This document shows, piece by piece, positions 35,384 to 45,900 of a stretch of 64,000 nt of DNA. The notes beneath the pieces were generated by a model. The model saw nothing but the letters and a program-made list of their open reading frames with translations. It was not told the origin of the DNA and made no database searches. Location: positions 496,001 to 560,000 of the forward strand of contig VZSF01011296.1 of assembly GCA_013398295.1 (NCBI GenBank), read 5' to 3'. The position numbers and the translations under genes were made by a program. The DNA comes from Chionis minor (lineage: Eukaryota > Chordata > Aves > Charadriiformes > Chionididae). How positions within the stretch are numbered: the stretch's first letter is position 1; the number at the start of each line of letters is the position of its first letter.

Positions 35384-36285
35384 CACAGAATGGTTTGGGT
35401 TAAAGAGACCTTCAAAGACCATCTAGTTCACCCACCCCTGCCGTGGGGAGGGATATCTTTCACTAGATCAGTTGCTCAAAACCCTGATGACCCTGACCTT
35501 GAACACTTCCGATGGTGGGGTATCCACAACTTCTCTGGGCAACGTGTTCCACTGTTTCACCACCCTCATTGTAAAAAAATTCTTCCTTATGTCTAGTCTA
35601 AATCTACCCTCTTTCTGTTTAAAACCATTGCCCCTTGTCCTGTCACTACAGGCTAGTAGGTAAAAAGTCTTTCTCTTTCTTACAAGCATCCATTGTATAT
35701 TGAAAGGCCATAAGGTTTCCCGGAGCCTTCTCTTCTCCAGGCTGAATAAGTCCAACTCTCTCAGCCTGCCTTCAAAGCAGCGGTGCTCCATCCCTCTGAT
35801 CATCTTTGTGGCCCTCCTCTGGACCTGCTCCAACAGGTCCACGTCCTTCTTATGCTGGGGGCTCCAGAGCTGGACACAGTACTCCAGGTGGCATCTCACC
35901 AGCGTGGAGTAGAGGGACAGAATCACCTTTCCGGACCCGCTGGCCACACTTCTTTTGTTGCAGCCCGGGCTATGGTTGGCCTTCTAGGCTGCAGGCACAC
36001 ATTGCCATGTCATTTCCAGCTTTTCATCCTCCAGCACCCTCCCAGTCTTTCTCATCAGGGCTGATCTCAATTGCTTCATCCCCTGGCCTGTATGGATACT
36101 GGGGGTGCCCTGACCCTGGTGCAGGACTCTGCACTTGGCCTTGTTGAACTTCATGAGGTTTGCATGGGCCCACGCCTCAAGCCTAAGTCCCTCCGAATGG
36201 CATCCTGTCCCTCCAGCAGATCAACTGCACCACTCAACTTGGTGTCATCTGCAAACTCACTGAGAGTGCGCTCGATCCCGATATG
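35384..36285 (-). mobile_element. CR1 LINE, 5'-truncated copy
   Basis: About 900 bases of CR1 in minus orientation. The 3' end is at the left (CACAGAATGGTTTGGGTT), followed by the usual blocks read in reverse: AGACCATCTAGTTCA, CCTTGAACACTTCC, GAGCCTTCTCTTCTCCAGG, GCTCCAGAGCTGGACACAG, and the FADDTKL-coding RT motif near 36235-36255. The right border is set where CR1 similarity stops. The 3' tail is degraded to a single unit. Confidence 0.95.
35468..36285 (-). pseudogene. CR1 ORF2 remnant (reverse transcriptase C-terminal part)
   Basis: CR1 ORF2 encodes an endonuclease and reverse transcriptase. Here only the C-terminal part survives. A 159-codon open stretch (35468-35947) holds family wording such as CHLEYCVQLWSPQ, LEQVQRRATKMIRG, LFSLEKRRLR and NTLPREVV. 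Upstream of it the frame breaks; the RT palm motif EFADDTKLSG lies in a separate short frame at 36151-36339. The endonuclease domain and N-terminal RT motifs are absent because of 5' truncation, so the copy cannot be active. Confidence 0.93.
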
Positions 36286-39200
36286 TGTTGAAGTTACCAT
36301 TTTCATGTTGAGTGAAGTGTTCCATTCATACAGAAACATATATGTATTTTACACAAAGTATTTACCTCTTCCAAAGTATTTACCTTCTAAAAGTACAGAT
36401 GGTACATTAAATAAACACAGAGGCAGTAGGTTTCTGTGTCTAGAAAGTTCATAGTTAGGACCCCCTGCTCTTCTATCAAAACAGAGGCACTGCCAGCAGC
36501 TTTGAACAAGGTCTTAAAAGGGCTTTGAAGGTCACCAGGAATGGTGTACCCAGCCCCAACTGTGTCTTTGCAAACCTCCCTCAGTGTTTAACATTTGTGC
36601 TTAATGCAATTTCAAGATGACTTTTGATTTGGCACTGTAGCTATATAATTTTAAAACCCTTTCGTAACAGAAAAGAATGGGAAAAAAAATCATTGTGAAA
36701 TTTTGCAAGGTATCCTTACCTTGAGTTTCTCTAGTTGGAGAATTACAGCTAATTACAAGCTCCTGATAAGAGTGTGTACTTATAATATACCCATGGAGGA
36801 ATACAAGGAAACAACATCTATTTTGGCAACCCTTGCACTTTTCAAATTAGATGCGGCAAAGTTATTCTAATTATTTAAAGGTCTCTGAGTCTCAGCAAAT
36901 TGTATTGACAGAGCTTTCACTTTCAATAAAAACCAAACCTGAAATGTTTTTGTAAACGTGTTGTTTTCATCAAAACAAAATTTTCTTTTGCTGTTATTGC
37001 CCTTTTTACTTGGCAAAAATTACACAGGCAGCCACACTTATGCACATCCCCATCCCTAGTCCCCTTCTTCCCCACCAGAAGGTTCCCGATTTCTCTGGTC
37101 TTTTCACATCCCCATCTCCTGACACAGCACAAACCAGCTGCACAGCCAAGGGCTGTGGATTTGCTTCTAAGTAAAGGCAGAGGCAGGAGGAAAGAAGGGG
37201 AAAAAGGAATTTAAGGAGGGGATTTGGGAGTGTGAAGCATGAAGCCGGAAGGACAGGCGGCATGAAGAGAGACGGGTACTCGCAAAGCGAGAATAAGATG
37301 AGCCAGGATGACTGAAGCAGAGAGGAGCAAAGATTTTGCTACAGATTGTCCTGTCATGAAATTGAAATACGGAGCTTTAAATTGCAAGGCAGGTGAGGTG
37401 GAATGAGATAAAAGGAAGCCAAGGGAGTAGTAGTGAGCAATAAGCTGTGTTTGTGATGCACACACAGTAAGTGCCTAAACCAATTAATGAAAATATTGCA
37501 TTAGCATCTGCAGTGGGATCATCCCTCTTCTGTGCCCACATGGGGCTCTCCTGGACGCGGCTGCCTCTTTTCAGTAGGGACCCGCTCGTGCCCATCCACA
37601 TTTTCCAGTGGAAGAAGTGGTACTGCTCTGGTTTTAATGAGTTCCCTGATAAAGAGATGATGACTGGCAGTGTAATTTCCCTTCTACACTTCATGCTTTC
37701 ATGACTGGAGTTTATTATTAACCTCACTACTACATTTTCTGTTATTTTACTCTGGTGGTTTAATTGTATTTCCACCTCAGTCATGTGCATTCGCTTTCTA
37801 ATAGTCTCCTTTCCCAGATTGCTTTCATGTGAGCAGCAGGGCTTTTCTGTTAAGTACTCGGCAATGTTTTTAGCATGCATTTCTTTCTGGTTTAATCTTT
37901 CTCTTTTTTCCTCTCTGTCCATGTATTAGTCATCCTTAATGGGGTACAGCACCTTGTGCTCTCTGACATGGAAAACAGGGACAATGTAAGCAAACATCAA
38001 GGACACAGCATAAAAATAATGGAGGTAGTCTCTGCAAAAAGGGAATTAATGACTCAGGCAAATAGATGCCACATGTAAGTAATTTTAAGGGAAGAAAGCA
38101 TCAGCCACGCTTAGAAATGCAGATGTATTTATCGCATTTCATCCCCCCTATTTAGCTGTTACAAACGGCGTATTGAAAGGGAACAAAGGAAATTTCTGAA
38201 TGTAGAAGCAGGGATGTCTTAGCAAGATGGTCCAGGGCAACGGAAATTTAGGGCACAAGCAGCAGGCCTGATTCTTATTTTATTGACACTGACATAAATC
38301 AGGCGTGTGCATCCACCGAAGGAGTGAATGAAATTATTGCAAGGTAGCATGGGAGAGAAGTCGGTCAGGTCTCCCACCTCCACTCCAACACGGAGCAACA
38401 GCCCCCTCAGGAGCTGCACCTCTGCCCTCACCAAATAAAAGAAGGTGGAAATAAATCTTTGTGCTCCACTATAAAGTATTAGGACGTGTGCACAGCTGAC
38501 CTGGGGTATGTGAGAGCTAGGCAGCGTGTGCTTCTGACAGGGCAAAAGAAGCAAAAGCGCAGTAACCCTAATGGTATGGTCAGTGGTTTAGTATTAAGTC
38601 AATAAAAATAATTGAGAGCCAACTCTTCATTTACAGTTTGGCCCCTTTCCAACACCGGCGTTTTAGGGGAGCTGTACATTGGATATAAATGAAAGGTAAT
38701 TTGTCATAGTTAGTTAAAGGTCGCTAATGTGAATGAGAATCAGGACCTTTGATTTCACATCGCGCTGCACATTTCCATCTGACGTGTTACACACAAATGC
38801 TGTTTGTCTGTGAGAAGGAAGGGTGGTCACACTCATTTACTGAAAAATTGTAAGCAGTGCAGAAAACCTCAGGAAGCTGAGGCAAGGCTTGGGGGGATTG
38901 CCTTGTAGCAAAGGACAAACCTTCCTGCTGATGGGATTCTGAGAAATCTGAGAAACCAAGACCCCGGGCGGTCTTGGTTAAGGTTATAAATATCTTCTCG
39001 AGAAGAAAAATCTGGGTGCTAAAGAGCATTTAAAACTACTAGGGAAAGGGGAAAGGTATGATAAGAACCACAGGCAGGTGGATAAAATGGAACAAAATCA
39101 AACGGGAAGTGAAACATGTCTGAAACGGTGAAGCTGAATAATCTGTTGATAGAGCAGAAGTAGGTGGTGAACTCTCCGTTTCTGGTTATCCGTGCTGGAT

Positions 39201-40045
39201 ACCCTGTAGGAAGACATACTTAAGCAAGGCACATATAGCGGGTTCAGGAGGGGAGCCCTGGAGTAAATTTAAGGGCTTGTATTAAATAAAGATTTGATTA
39301 GCTGGTCTAACAACCTTGGCTTTAACCCCCGTGAACCATTTGCTCTGGCTGTCCATCATGGCCGCGCTCTTGGCCGCCTGCCCTGTGCGGGGCCGCAGGT
39401 GAAGGTGAGAGGACGGCAGGGGCTGGCTGGGAGAGGAGCAGTGGTGCCTGCAGCCCTCAGCCCAGGCACTGGGGCTGGGTTAGCAGGGAAAGGCTCTTCC
39501 GAAAGCAGTGCCAATGAAATCCTGCCACGGAGACCTGCAGAACGCGGGAGCTCCTTTGGGTTACCCGTCTTCAGCCTTTCGGTGCAGGAGCTGTGGTTTC
39601 ACAGAGCCGGGGGGACACCGGAGTGCTTGGCCAGCATCCCCACAGGACCTGTGGTCCTGCTGTGACAAAAGGGAAACATCAGTCCCCACTTTGCTCACCG
39701 GTGCAGTGAGGCACCAGAGCCCATATTGCCTGACCTGAGATTTTCGCCATTATCCGCCACACCATCCTCTGTCCTTGATTTCCCCGAAATGCCTGATTGG
39801 GAGAGACCCTGCTGCGGTTATTAGAAGCCCCTTCCTCACCCCTCACAGTGAGAAGCAGCAGATGGGAACATAAATAAAATGGTCCAAAATAAAAGCCTAC
39901 CTGCAAGTAAACTGTGGAGCCTGTTATGAAGATGTAAACCACATGTACTAAAATTATTTTATTAGAGCAGAACATTAATTGGCACTAACTGATGACACAG
40001 CTGCCCCCGCTGCTCAGCAGGGACTTTAGGAAGTGCTTATAACTA
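36286..40045. other. Intergenic DNA, no recognised gene
   Basis: Unique, mostly AT-rich sequence. About 36740-36950 and 38560-38800 are repeat-poor with homeodomain-type TAATTA/ATTA motifs. About 39340-39660 is GC-rich and open on the plus strand for 123 codons with no recognised domain. A 181-codon minus-strand frame at 37377-37922 likewise has no recognised homology. Confidence 0.55.
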
Positions 40046-40352
40046 GAATCACAGAATCATAGAATCATAGAATGGTTTGGGTTGGAAGGGACCTTTAAAG
40101 GTCATCTAGTCCAACCCCCCTGCAATGAGCAGGGACATCTTCAATGAGATCAGGTTGCTCAGAGCCCCGTCCAACCTGACCTGGAATGTTTTTTAGGGAT
40201 GGGGCACCTATCACCTCTCTGAGCAACCTGTGCCAGTGTCTCACCACCCTCACTGTGAAAAATTTCTTCCTTATCTATAGTCTAAACCTTCCTTCTTTCA
40301 GTTTAAACCCATTTGTCCCTTGTCCTCGCACAGCAGGCCCTGCTAAAAAGCT
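40046..40352 (-). mobile_element. CR1 LINE 3' part (left piece of a split copy)
   Basis: Typical CR1 3' end in minus orientation: two near-perfect tail units (AATCATAGAATCATAGAATG) followed by GGTTTGGGTTGGAAGGGACC and the usual 3'UTR and ORF2 tail. It is among the best-preserved copies in the window. Similarity stops at the single N at 40353 and resumes at 40465, so the two pieces are one element. Confidence 0.95.
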
Positions 40353-40353
40353 N

Positions 40354-40463
40354 GCCGCTGCGCGCCAGGGGGTTGCGCGCTTCCCGCGCTTCCTGCCGCC
40401 GCGTGTGCTGCTGGAAGGATTTTGCAGAATGAAGAACTAAAAATTAAAATAAATTTTTAAAAA
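40354..40463. other. 110-base foreign-looking segment between single Ns, inside a CR1
   Basis: Bounded by an N at 40353 and another at 40464. It is CpG-rich at the left (GCCGCTGCGCGCCAGG) and very AT-rich at the right (TTAAAATAAATTTTTAAAAA), unlike the CR1 on both sides. The CR1 sequence expected here is a short piece between GCTAAAAAG and AGCCCCCTT. A gap-filling or joining artefact is the simplest reading. Confidence 0.75.
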
Positions 40464-40464
40464 N

Positions 40465-40556
40465 TCTCATGAGCCCCCTTGAAGCACTGGAAGGGCGCAA
40501 TGAGGTGGCCCCGGAGCCTTCTCCTCCCCAGGCTGAAGGAGCCAAGTGTCCCTACG
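40465..40556 (-). mobile_element. CR1 LINE (right piece of a split copy)
   Basis: Continues the CR1 of 40046-40352: GAGCCCCCTTGAAGCACTGG, then CGGAGCCTTCTCCTCCCCAG and GGCTGAAGGAGCC. It runs out shortly before the N gap at 40579. Confidence 0.85.
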
Positions 40557-40578
40557 GCCCCGCGCCCGGTTGGCAGCA

Positions 40579-40734
40579 NNNNNNNNNNNNNNNNNNNNNN
40601 NNNNNNNNNNNNNNNNNNNNNNNNNNNNNNNNNNNNNNNNNNNNNNNNNNNNNNNNNNNNNNNNNNNNNNNNNNNNNNNNNNNNNNNNNNNNNNNNNNNN
40701 NNNNNNNNNNNNNNNNNNNNNNNNNNNNNNNNNN
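40579..40734. other. Assembly gap (156 N)
   Basis: Unsequenced bases, followed at once by a run of 21 G. Together with single Ns at 40353, 40464 and 40841 this marks a poorly resolved, GC-rich locus. Confidence 1.
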
Positions 40735-40755
40735 GGGGGGGGGGGGGGGGGGGGG
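40735..40755. repeat. G21 homopolymer at gap edge
   Basis: Run of 21 G directly abutting the N gap. It is either a true G tract that stopped sequencing or a consensus artefact. Confidence 0.8.
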
Positions 40756-41180
40756 CCCGGAGGGGGGACGTGGGGAAGCGGGGACGGGCGCGGGGGTGTG
40801 TGTTGCGGGGGGTGTCCTCTCCCGCCGCAGGAGCCCCCGGNCAATTTTCAGGCCTGGCACATTAAAAATGGAGCTGCATCCCTGTGCGACCCGTGCTGCC
40901 TGCGACGGCGGGGCCCGTGCTGCGTGTTGCTCAGTGGAAAACCGGCTATTAATCAGCAAAGAACTATTGATTTTCCATCTGCTATTTCCATAGAACAGTA
41001 AGTCAGCGGCGAGCTGCAAAGCGCCAGCAGGAGCACCCCTGGCCCAAAGGAGCGAGTCGATCCGTGGCGGGAGATACGGGATATTCCGGGGTCACTGCTC
41101 AAATAGAGCAGCTCCCGGTTTGCAGAACATGGTGGGGGTGCGCTTCGTGTTTATAATTAACAAATTAGGGCAAATTCGCT
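40735..41180. promoter_or_regulatory. Isolated CpG-dense patch, possible orphan CpG island
   Basis: CpG-rich sequence in an AT-rich neighbourhood, about 22 kb upstream of B3GAT2, with no recognised gene nearby. It includes GGACGGGCGCGGG, TGCGACGGCGGGGCCCG, GTCAGCGGCGAGCTGC and GAGTCGATCCGTGGCGGG. Part is next to assembly joins, but 40842-41180 reads as continuous genuine sequence, including an AT-rich block around 40945-41000. It could be an unannotated promoter or an enhancer-type island; there is no coding evidence. Confidence 0.4.
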
Positions 41181-42299
41181 GTTGCGTTGGGAAGCAGAAT
41201 GGAAGCTGTGGCGTGTTATCCAACTCCACGTAACAACATATTTTCGATGGATGTGGGCTGTTTTCCAGTCAGTTCATAATGGACCTGAGAAATACATTGT
41301 TTTCCTCGGTCAGAATTCAGTCAGCAAAGCAGCCTTCTCTTTTCTTTCTTTTTTAGTGCGGTGGAAATATTTATAAGGTATTCATTGAGATAGAGTCTTC
41401 TGATCATTTTCCTTCTATGTACAGATCATTTGAGATGGTTCACCCAGGCAGATGTGTGCTGATCTGGACCATATGGATTTGCCTATTTATTTTAGCTAGG
41501 TCTGTAATGGAGATTTTTGTCACCAACCGCTGGGATTTGGGTTCTTTTTATGAAACTTGCCCAGAAATGGAACATTCTGAGACCTGAAATTCTTTTGTGG
41601 TCTTTGTCCTAAAATCCCCGAGTAATATACTCAAGCACGTCATTGAAATACACCCACAATGCAGAGCTTACACTGTCATTTACCCAGGATCGTGTCAGCA
41701 TCAGCAGTGTATAATGCTGCATAATAGGAACAGGCCAGTGTTCTTTCATACTTTTGAGTATGAAAAATATCTTTTCATGATCTAGGAAGATGCCCTGATT
41801 TGGATCTGAATTTTAGCTGTCCAGCAGTCAGCAGAGAGTGAAGGTTGGCTTGGGTCTATTTTAGGTACTTTTTCAAGACGCAGACAGTCGGTGTTACTCT
41901 GCATTTCACCGCGTTTCTCTCACGGATCAAATTGTGGTTGTTTCTTCAGTCATGGTCCAGCAACACAATGACAGTAGCAAAGACACGAGCTCTCAGAGCT
42001 GTCATTAAGAATCACAAGTTCATTTACTCACCACTGAAACTTTTATCCGAAATAATCCAATACCGCACAACCATTACAGGCATATGGAAAGAGGGACAAA
42101 ATGTCTTTTTGGAACTAGAGCTGGGAAAGAATCACCCTGGACCTTGATACAAAGAGCGTGGTGCACAGCTCTTTTCTGGTGATCACCATCAGGAGAACTT
42201 TGGAAGGTAAGTTAGCTGCTAAAATTGCTCATGAAAGATCATATCCCCAATGTCCCAATTACTGCTGCCACTATGGAGAACACAGTCCTGGCTTCACAC
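41181..42299. other. Intergenic DNA, no recognised gene
   Basis: Unique sequence without recognised repeats or coding signal. Confidence 0.6.
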
Positions 42300-42366
42300 A
42301 GCATCACAGAATCACTTAGGTTGGAAGAGACCTTTAAGATCATGGAGTCCAAGATCATCGAGTCAC
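42300..42366 (-). mobile_element. CR1 LINE short 3' tail
   Basis: CATCACAGAATCACTTAGG and TTGGAAGAGACCTTTAAG are CR1 3'-end wording in minus orientation. Only about 65 bases remain, ending in a 15-bp tandem duplication (AAGATCATGGAGTCC at 42336-42350 and AAGATCATCGAGTCA at 42351-42365). Confidence 0.8.
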
Positions 42367-42893
42367 CCGCCATCACTGGCATGTGCAGCCCTACTGCAAA
42401 GTAAATATGATCAGCTCCCATAGTTTAAATCAAATTGAGATTAAAGCTATTTGTTGATTTACTAGCAGCACATATTTAACCTGCAATCAGTGAACTCTGC
42501 GTTCAGGACTGAAATCAGGACCACGTCAGACAAACCACAGCACTAGACACTCACAAAATGTTAATAAATGCCTGCAGTTTTCTGAGCACGTTTTTATAGC
42601 CCCTGCATTTAAGACTCCCCCCGCCCCCAGGAGGTGTGCAACACCCCCTGCCCTGTTTGTGGGTGCAGGTGCCCCACGTGGGGACCCTCCTGTGGAGATG
42701 GGGGTGCTCCTGTGGTGTGCACATCCATGACCGCCGCCGGCACCCTGCCAAGGCGCTGCCACCAGCAGGTGCCCCACATGGCACCCTGAGGAAGGCTGTC
42801 GTGCCCCCTGTAGTCCCCCCCACGCTGCGGGTCCCTGGGTGCATGCCAGCTGCCCCGGCAGCACCTATGCCTGGCAGTGCCCCAGTGGGCTCA

Positions 42894-42894
<1 letters not shown>
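42367..42894. other. Intergenic DNA, GC-rich right half
   Basis: No recognised gene. From about 42610 the sequence is GC-rich and runs into the hexamer array. Frames on both strands here (100-140 codons) are Pro, Ala, Gly and Arg rich chance frames. Confidence 0.6.

Positions 42895-42960
<66 letters not shown>
42895..42960. repeat. Hexanucleotide array (TGCTCC)11
   Basis: Eleven perfect copies of TGCTCC. The lack of any interruption suggests recent expansion. Read in different frames it gives Pro-Ala, Leu-Leu or Ser-Arg runs, none meaningful. Confidence 0.98.
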
Positions 42961-45900
42961 AAGGCATCTCCCACTCACCCCACTCTCTTTGCCATTCCCT
43001 GGTTGCTATTTAATCAGGCCGGTCATCTTCCTCGTTAGCGCTACCGTCTTTGGGCAATCACCCTCTCAGACAGCCTGGGGTGTCCCATAAAGCTGAGGGG
43101 GCTGTGGGGGACCCCAGCCAGGGCTGTGTTGCCTGTCCTTGTGTGAGCTGGGCAAGCTCACAGCTGGCACTGCCCTTGTTTCTGAGTGCTGAAGGTTCGT
43201 TAGCTGATAATCCTCATTTTCCTGGCATGCTGCCTCACCAGAGGAAGTGAGCAGGAGCTCTGCCTGTCCGCTCCTGATCTGGTCCAGGGTCATCCCAGGT
43301 GATATCCCCAGAGCAAGACCTTTAGAGGTGAGAAGCCTTTGCTCTGCCCTGTTAGAAGAGTTTGCAAAACAGCTGCAGATGTTTAAGTTTACTGGTGGCT
43401 ATACAGCCCTGGGCTTGCGGGGCTGGGTGAGTTTGAGATCCTCTCTGAATGCAGCTTCCCAGAAAACTGGGGGGTTGTTACAATGGTTTCTCTCTCTCCC
43501 CTGTACTGATAGTTTTCATGTCTAGATTGTAGTATTTTATATTTCTACATACGCTTTCAAACTAATATTTCTGCATGTCTTCCTTTTTTATATTTTGATT
43601 TATTTTTTTCCCTAACCGTGTTTCCAAGGCAGCGTTCTCCTTTTCTGTGACTCCTTCCTTTTCAGAGCAGTCTCCCTGAAATTCTTCCTTCCTCGGCTGC
43701 TTTCCAACCTGTGTCAGTCCCTCTCCAGCTTGATGTTACTTACTGTTTTGTTTTACTCCTTTCTTAGAGATTTCATCCCTTTAGTCTCAGTCACTGCCCG
43801 AAAGCAACCGAGAGTGCTCCCGGCAGCACCTTGCACAGTCACACACTGGATGCCACCAAGTGAGCATCCTTGGGGCCACACCAAAACTGACCTCAGGATC
43901 TCCTGTTAGTATGTAATCATGCCTCTTCTGTTGTGATTCTCGGTTTGCAGCCCTTTGCGTTTGACCAGAACATGGAAAAAGAAATAGCAATTTGGGAGCA
44001 CATTTTTCTCCTCTCCCCACCCCACCCCCTCCTCCCCCCGAAAGACTTTAAACGCTCTGATTTTAGACAGCTGTGGTGCTGCTTTCCGGGGGTTCTGCAT
44101 CAAAGCTTGAACCACAGTACAAGAGGGAAATGTAGAGAAAAATTAATAGCAATAGCAATATTTTCAGATGTGAGAAGATCTTTATGGCTGTAGGGTTTTA
44201 GTGTTCTCCATCTCAGACAGTGCTGAATTGTCCTTCAGGAAAAAAAAAACACCACCGAACAAAGAAAGAATGGAAAACAATGTCTTTTGAGTCTCTTATT
44301 ATTTCCTGAGCACTCACGTCTCCTGCTTCATAGATGGAGCCAGGCGGCCACGAGTCTCATGTCAACTTCTTCCCCCTTTGAAAGATGCAAAATGCAAAGT
44401 CCAAATAAATCAACAGAAGTTTAGATGAGAGTTGTATTTGCAAAGCTACAACGCAACTTCTTTACCCTGCTCCCTGCAGCCCTCCCGCTCTTATGTTTAT
44501 GCACTATGTGAAGCTTTTTAAAGCTGACATTTGGGATTTATCCCTGGAGGATTATCTTTGAAGCAACATATCACTTCTTAGTACTTAAGATATTTTTTAG
44601 CATCCTGCCTTCATAATTTGAAGACACAAATAATACTATCAATATTAATGCATTGAAGACATTTTCTTCTGTACTTGAGGATATGTTACTACCCACAGTG
44701 ATAAGTAACATTTCATAAATACATACAAAAATCTGAACTTTTGTTATCATGGCATGTCTTCAGTGCTGTAATTGTAATAACACTTCAGAACATATCATTG
44801 TTATTAGTTGTAAGGGACCCAGAAATTACCTCTCAGGAAACATTGACTCCATTGAGCCAGCATCTCTACCCACACTGAAAAAATCCTGAATAAATATATG
44901 AATATATAAGTATATATATAAAAAAACCCTGTGGTTACTCATTCAAGTGAAAAGAATTTCCTCTTGTAGAAACCTGTAATAGGCTTTCTGTGAGTGTCTA
45001 CATAAAAAATCATTTGTTCTTTTTAGAAGAAAGAGTTAAGTAGTTGTGCAAGGGTGTGCTTAGGCTTCTGTTGGCATAAAGACATTGTAGACTCTCCTTC
45101 TGCATTTAAAAGGTGCTATTTTCTCCTGTGCCTGCAGAAGAATGCTGTCTTTGTTTTGTGTCTATTCACCCCTGTGAAAAAGGTGAATCTTCACCCTTGT
45201 CTGTCAGAATTCTTTAGGCTGAAAAAGGTCTACTGAAATCACTGGAAAACTTTGAATAAAGGTAAACCAATGACATTTAAATCCATTCATTGATAACTCA
45301 TATGAAGGAAATAGGTTTCATTTAATTATTTTCTATTGTAAATAGTGGTTCTGGTTCTGTTCTCATTCTTGGATGTGAACCTGGGGTATCTTCACCAATT
45401 CTACTGAAATAGTTCTAGGTTTACAATAAATGATAATAAATAATAATTGCTAACAGAATTGGGTCAGTCATATTCATTGCAGAAGAAGAATGTTAGACAC
45501 AATCAACAGTGATGGATGGTTCTTAGTTGTTCCTGTGCAAATGTGTCCCTTGCCTCTTTCTGTCCAAGAAAGGTGGTCTGAAAGAAGAGCGTCCAGTTTC
45601 AGGATAAACACTACGAACAATACTGGATATAAGTGCATAGCATTTATGTCTCATAGCCACAAGTTCGTGGACTCAGTGTGCCTCAAATACAACAGGGATG
45701 TTGTGTTATTATCTACATAGACAGAGAATTGGCAAAGTTACCCTATTTATTTCTTACTCTTCATGTTGAGGAAGACTCTAATGTCCCCTGCATCATAGTG
45801 CTTCCTTTATCTCTCCATATATTTTTGTGTACTGTTTGCTGTTGAGGCCTCAAGATTTTTCTTCATTATAATTGTTAAACAATAAGCATAATTGTTATCA

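Noticed and set aside
37377..37922. 181-codon minus-strand frame
   Set aside because: No recognised family, AT-rich, no splice or promoter context; the length is possible by chance in 64 kb.
39294..39665. 123-codon plus-strand frame in GC-rich DNA with GCAGGTGAAGGTGAG-like donor wording
   Set aside because: No recognised domain and no partner exon; likely a chance frame in GC-rich sequence.
42551..43090. Ser-Arg, Pro-Ala and poly-Leu frames
   Set aside because: Translations of (TGCTCC)11 and of nearby GC-rich DNA.
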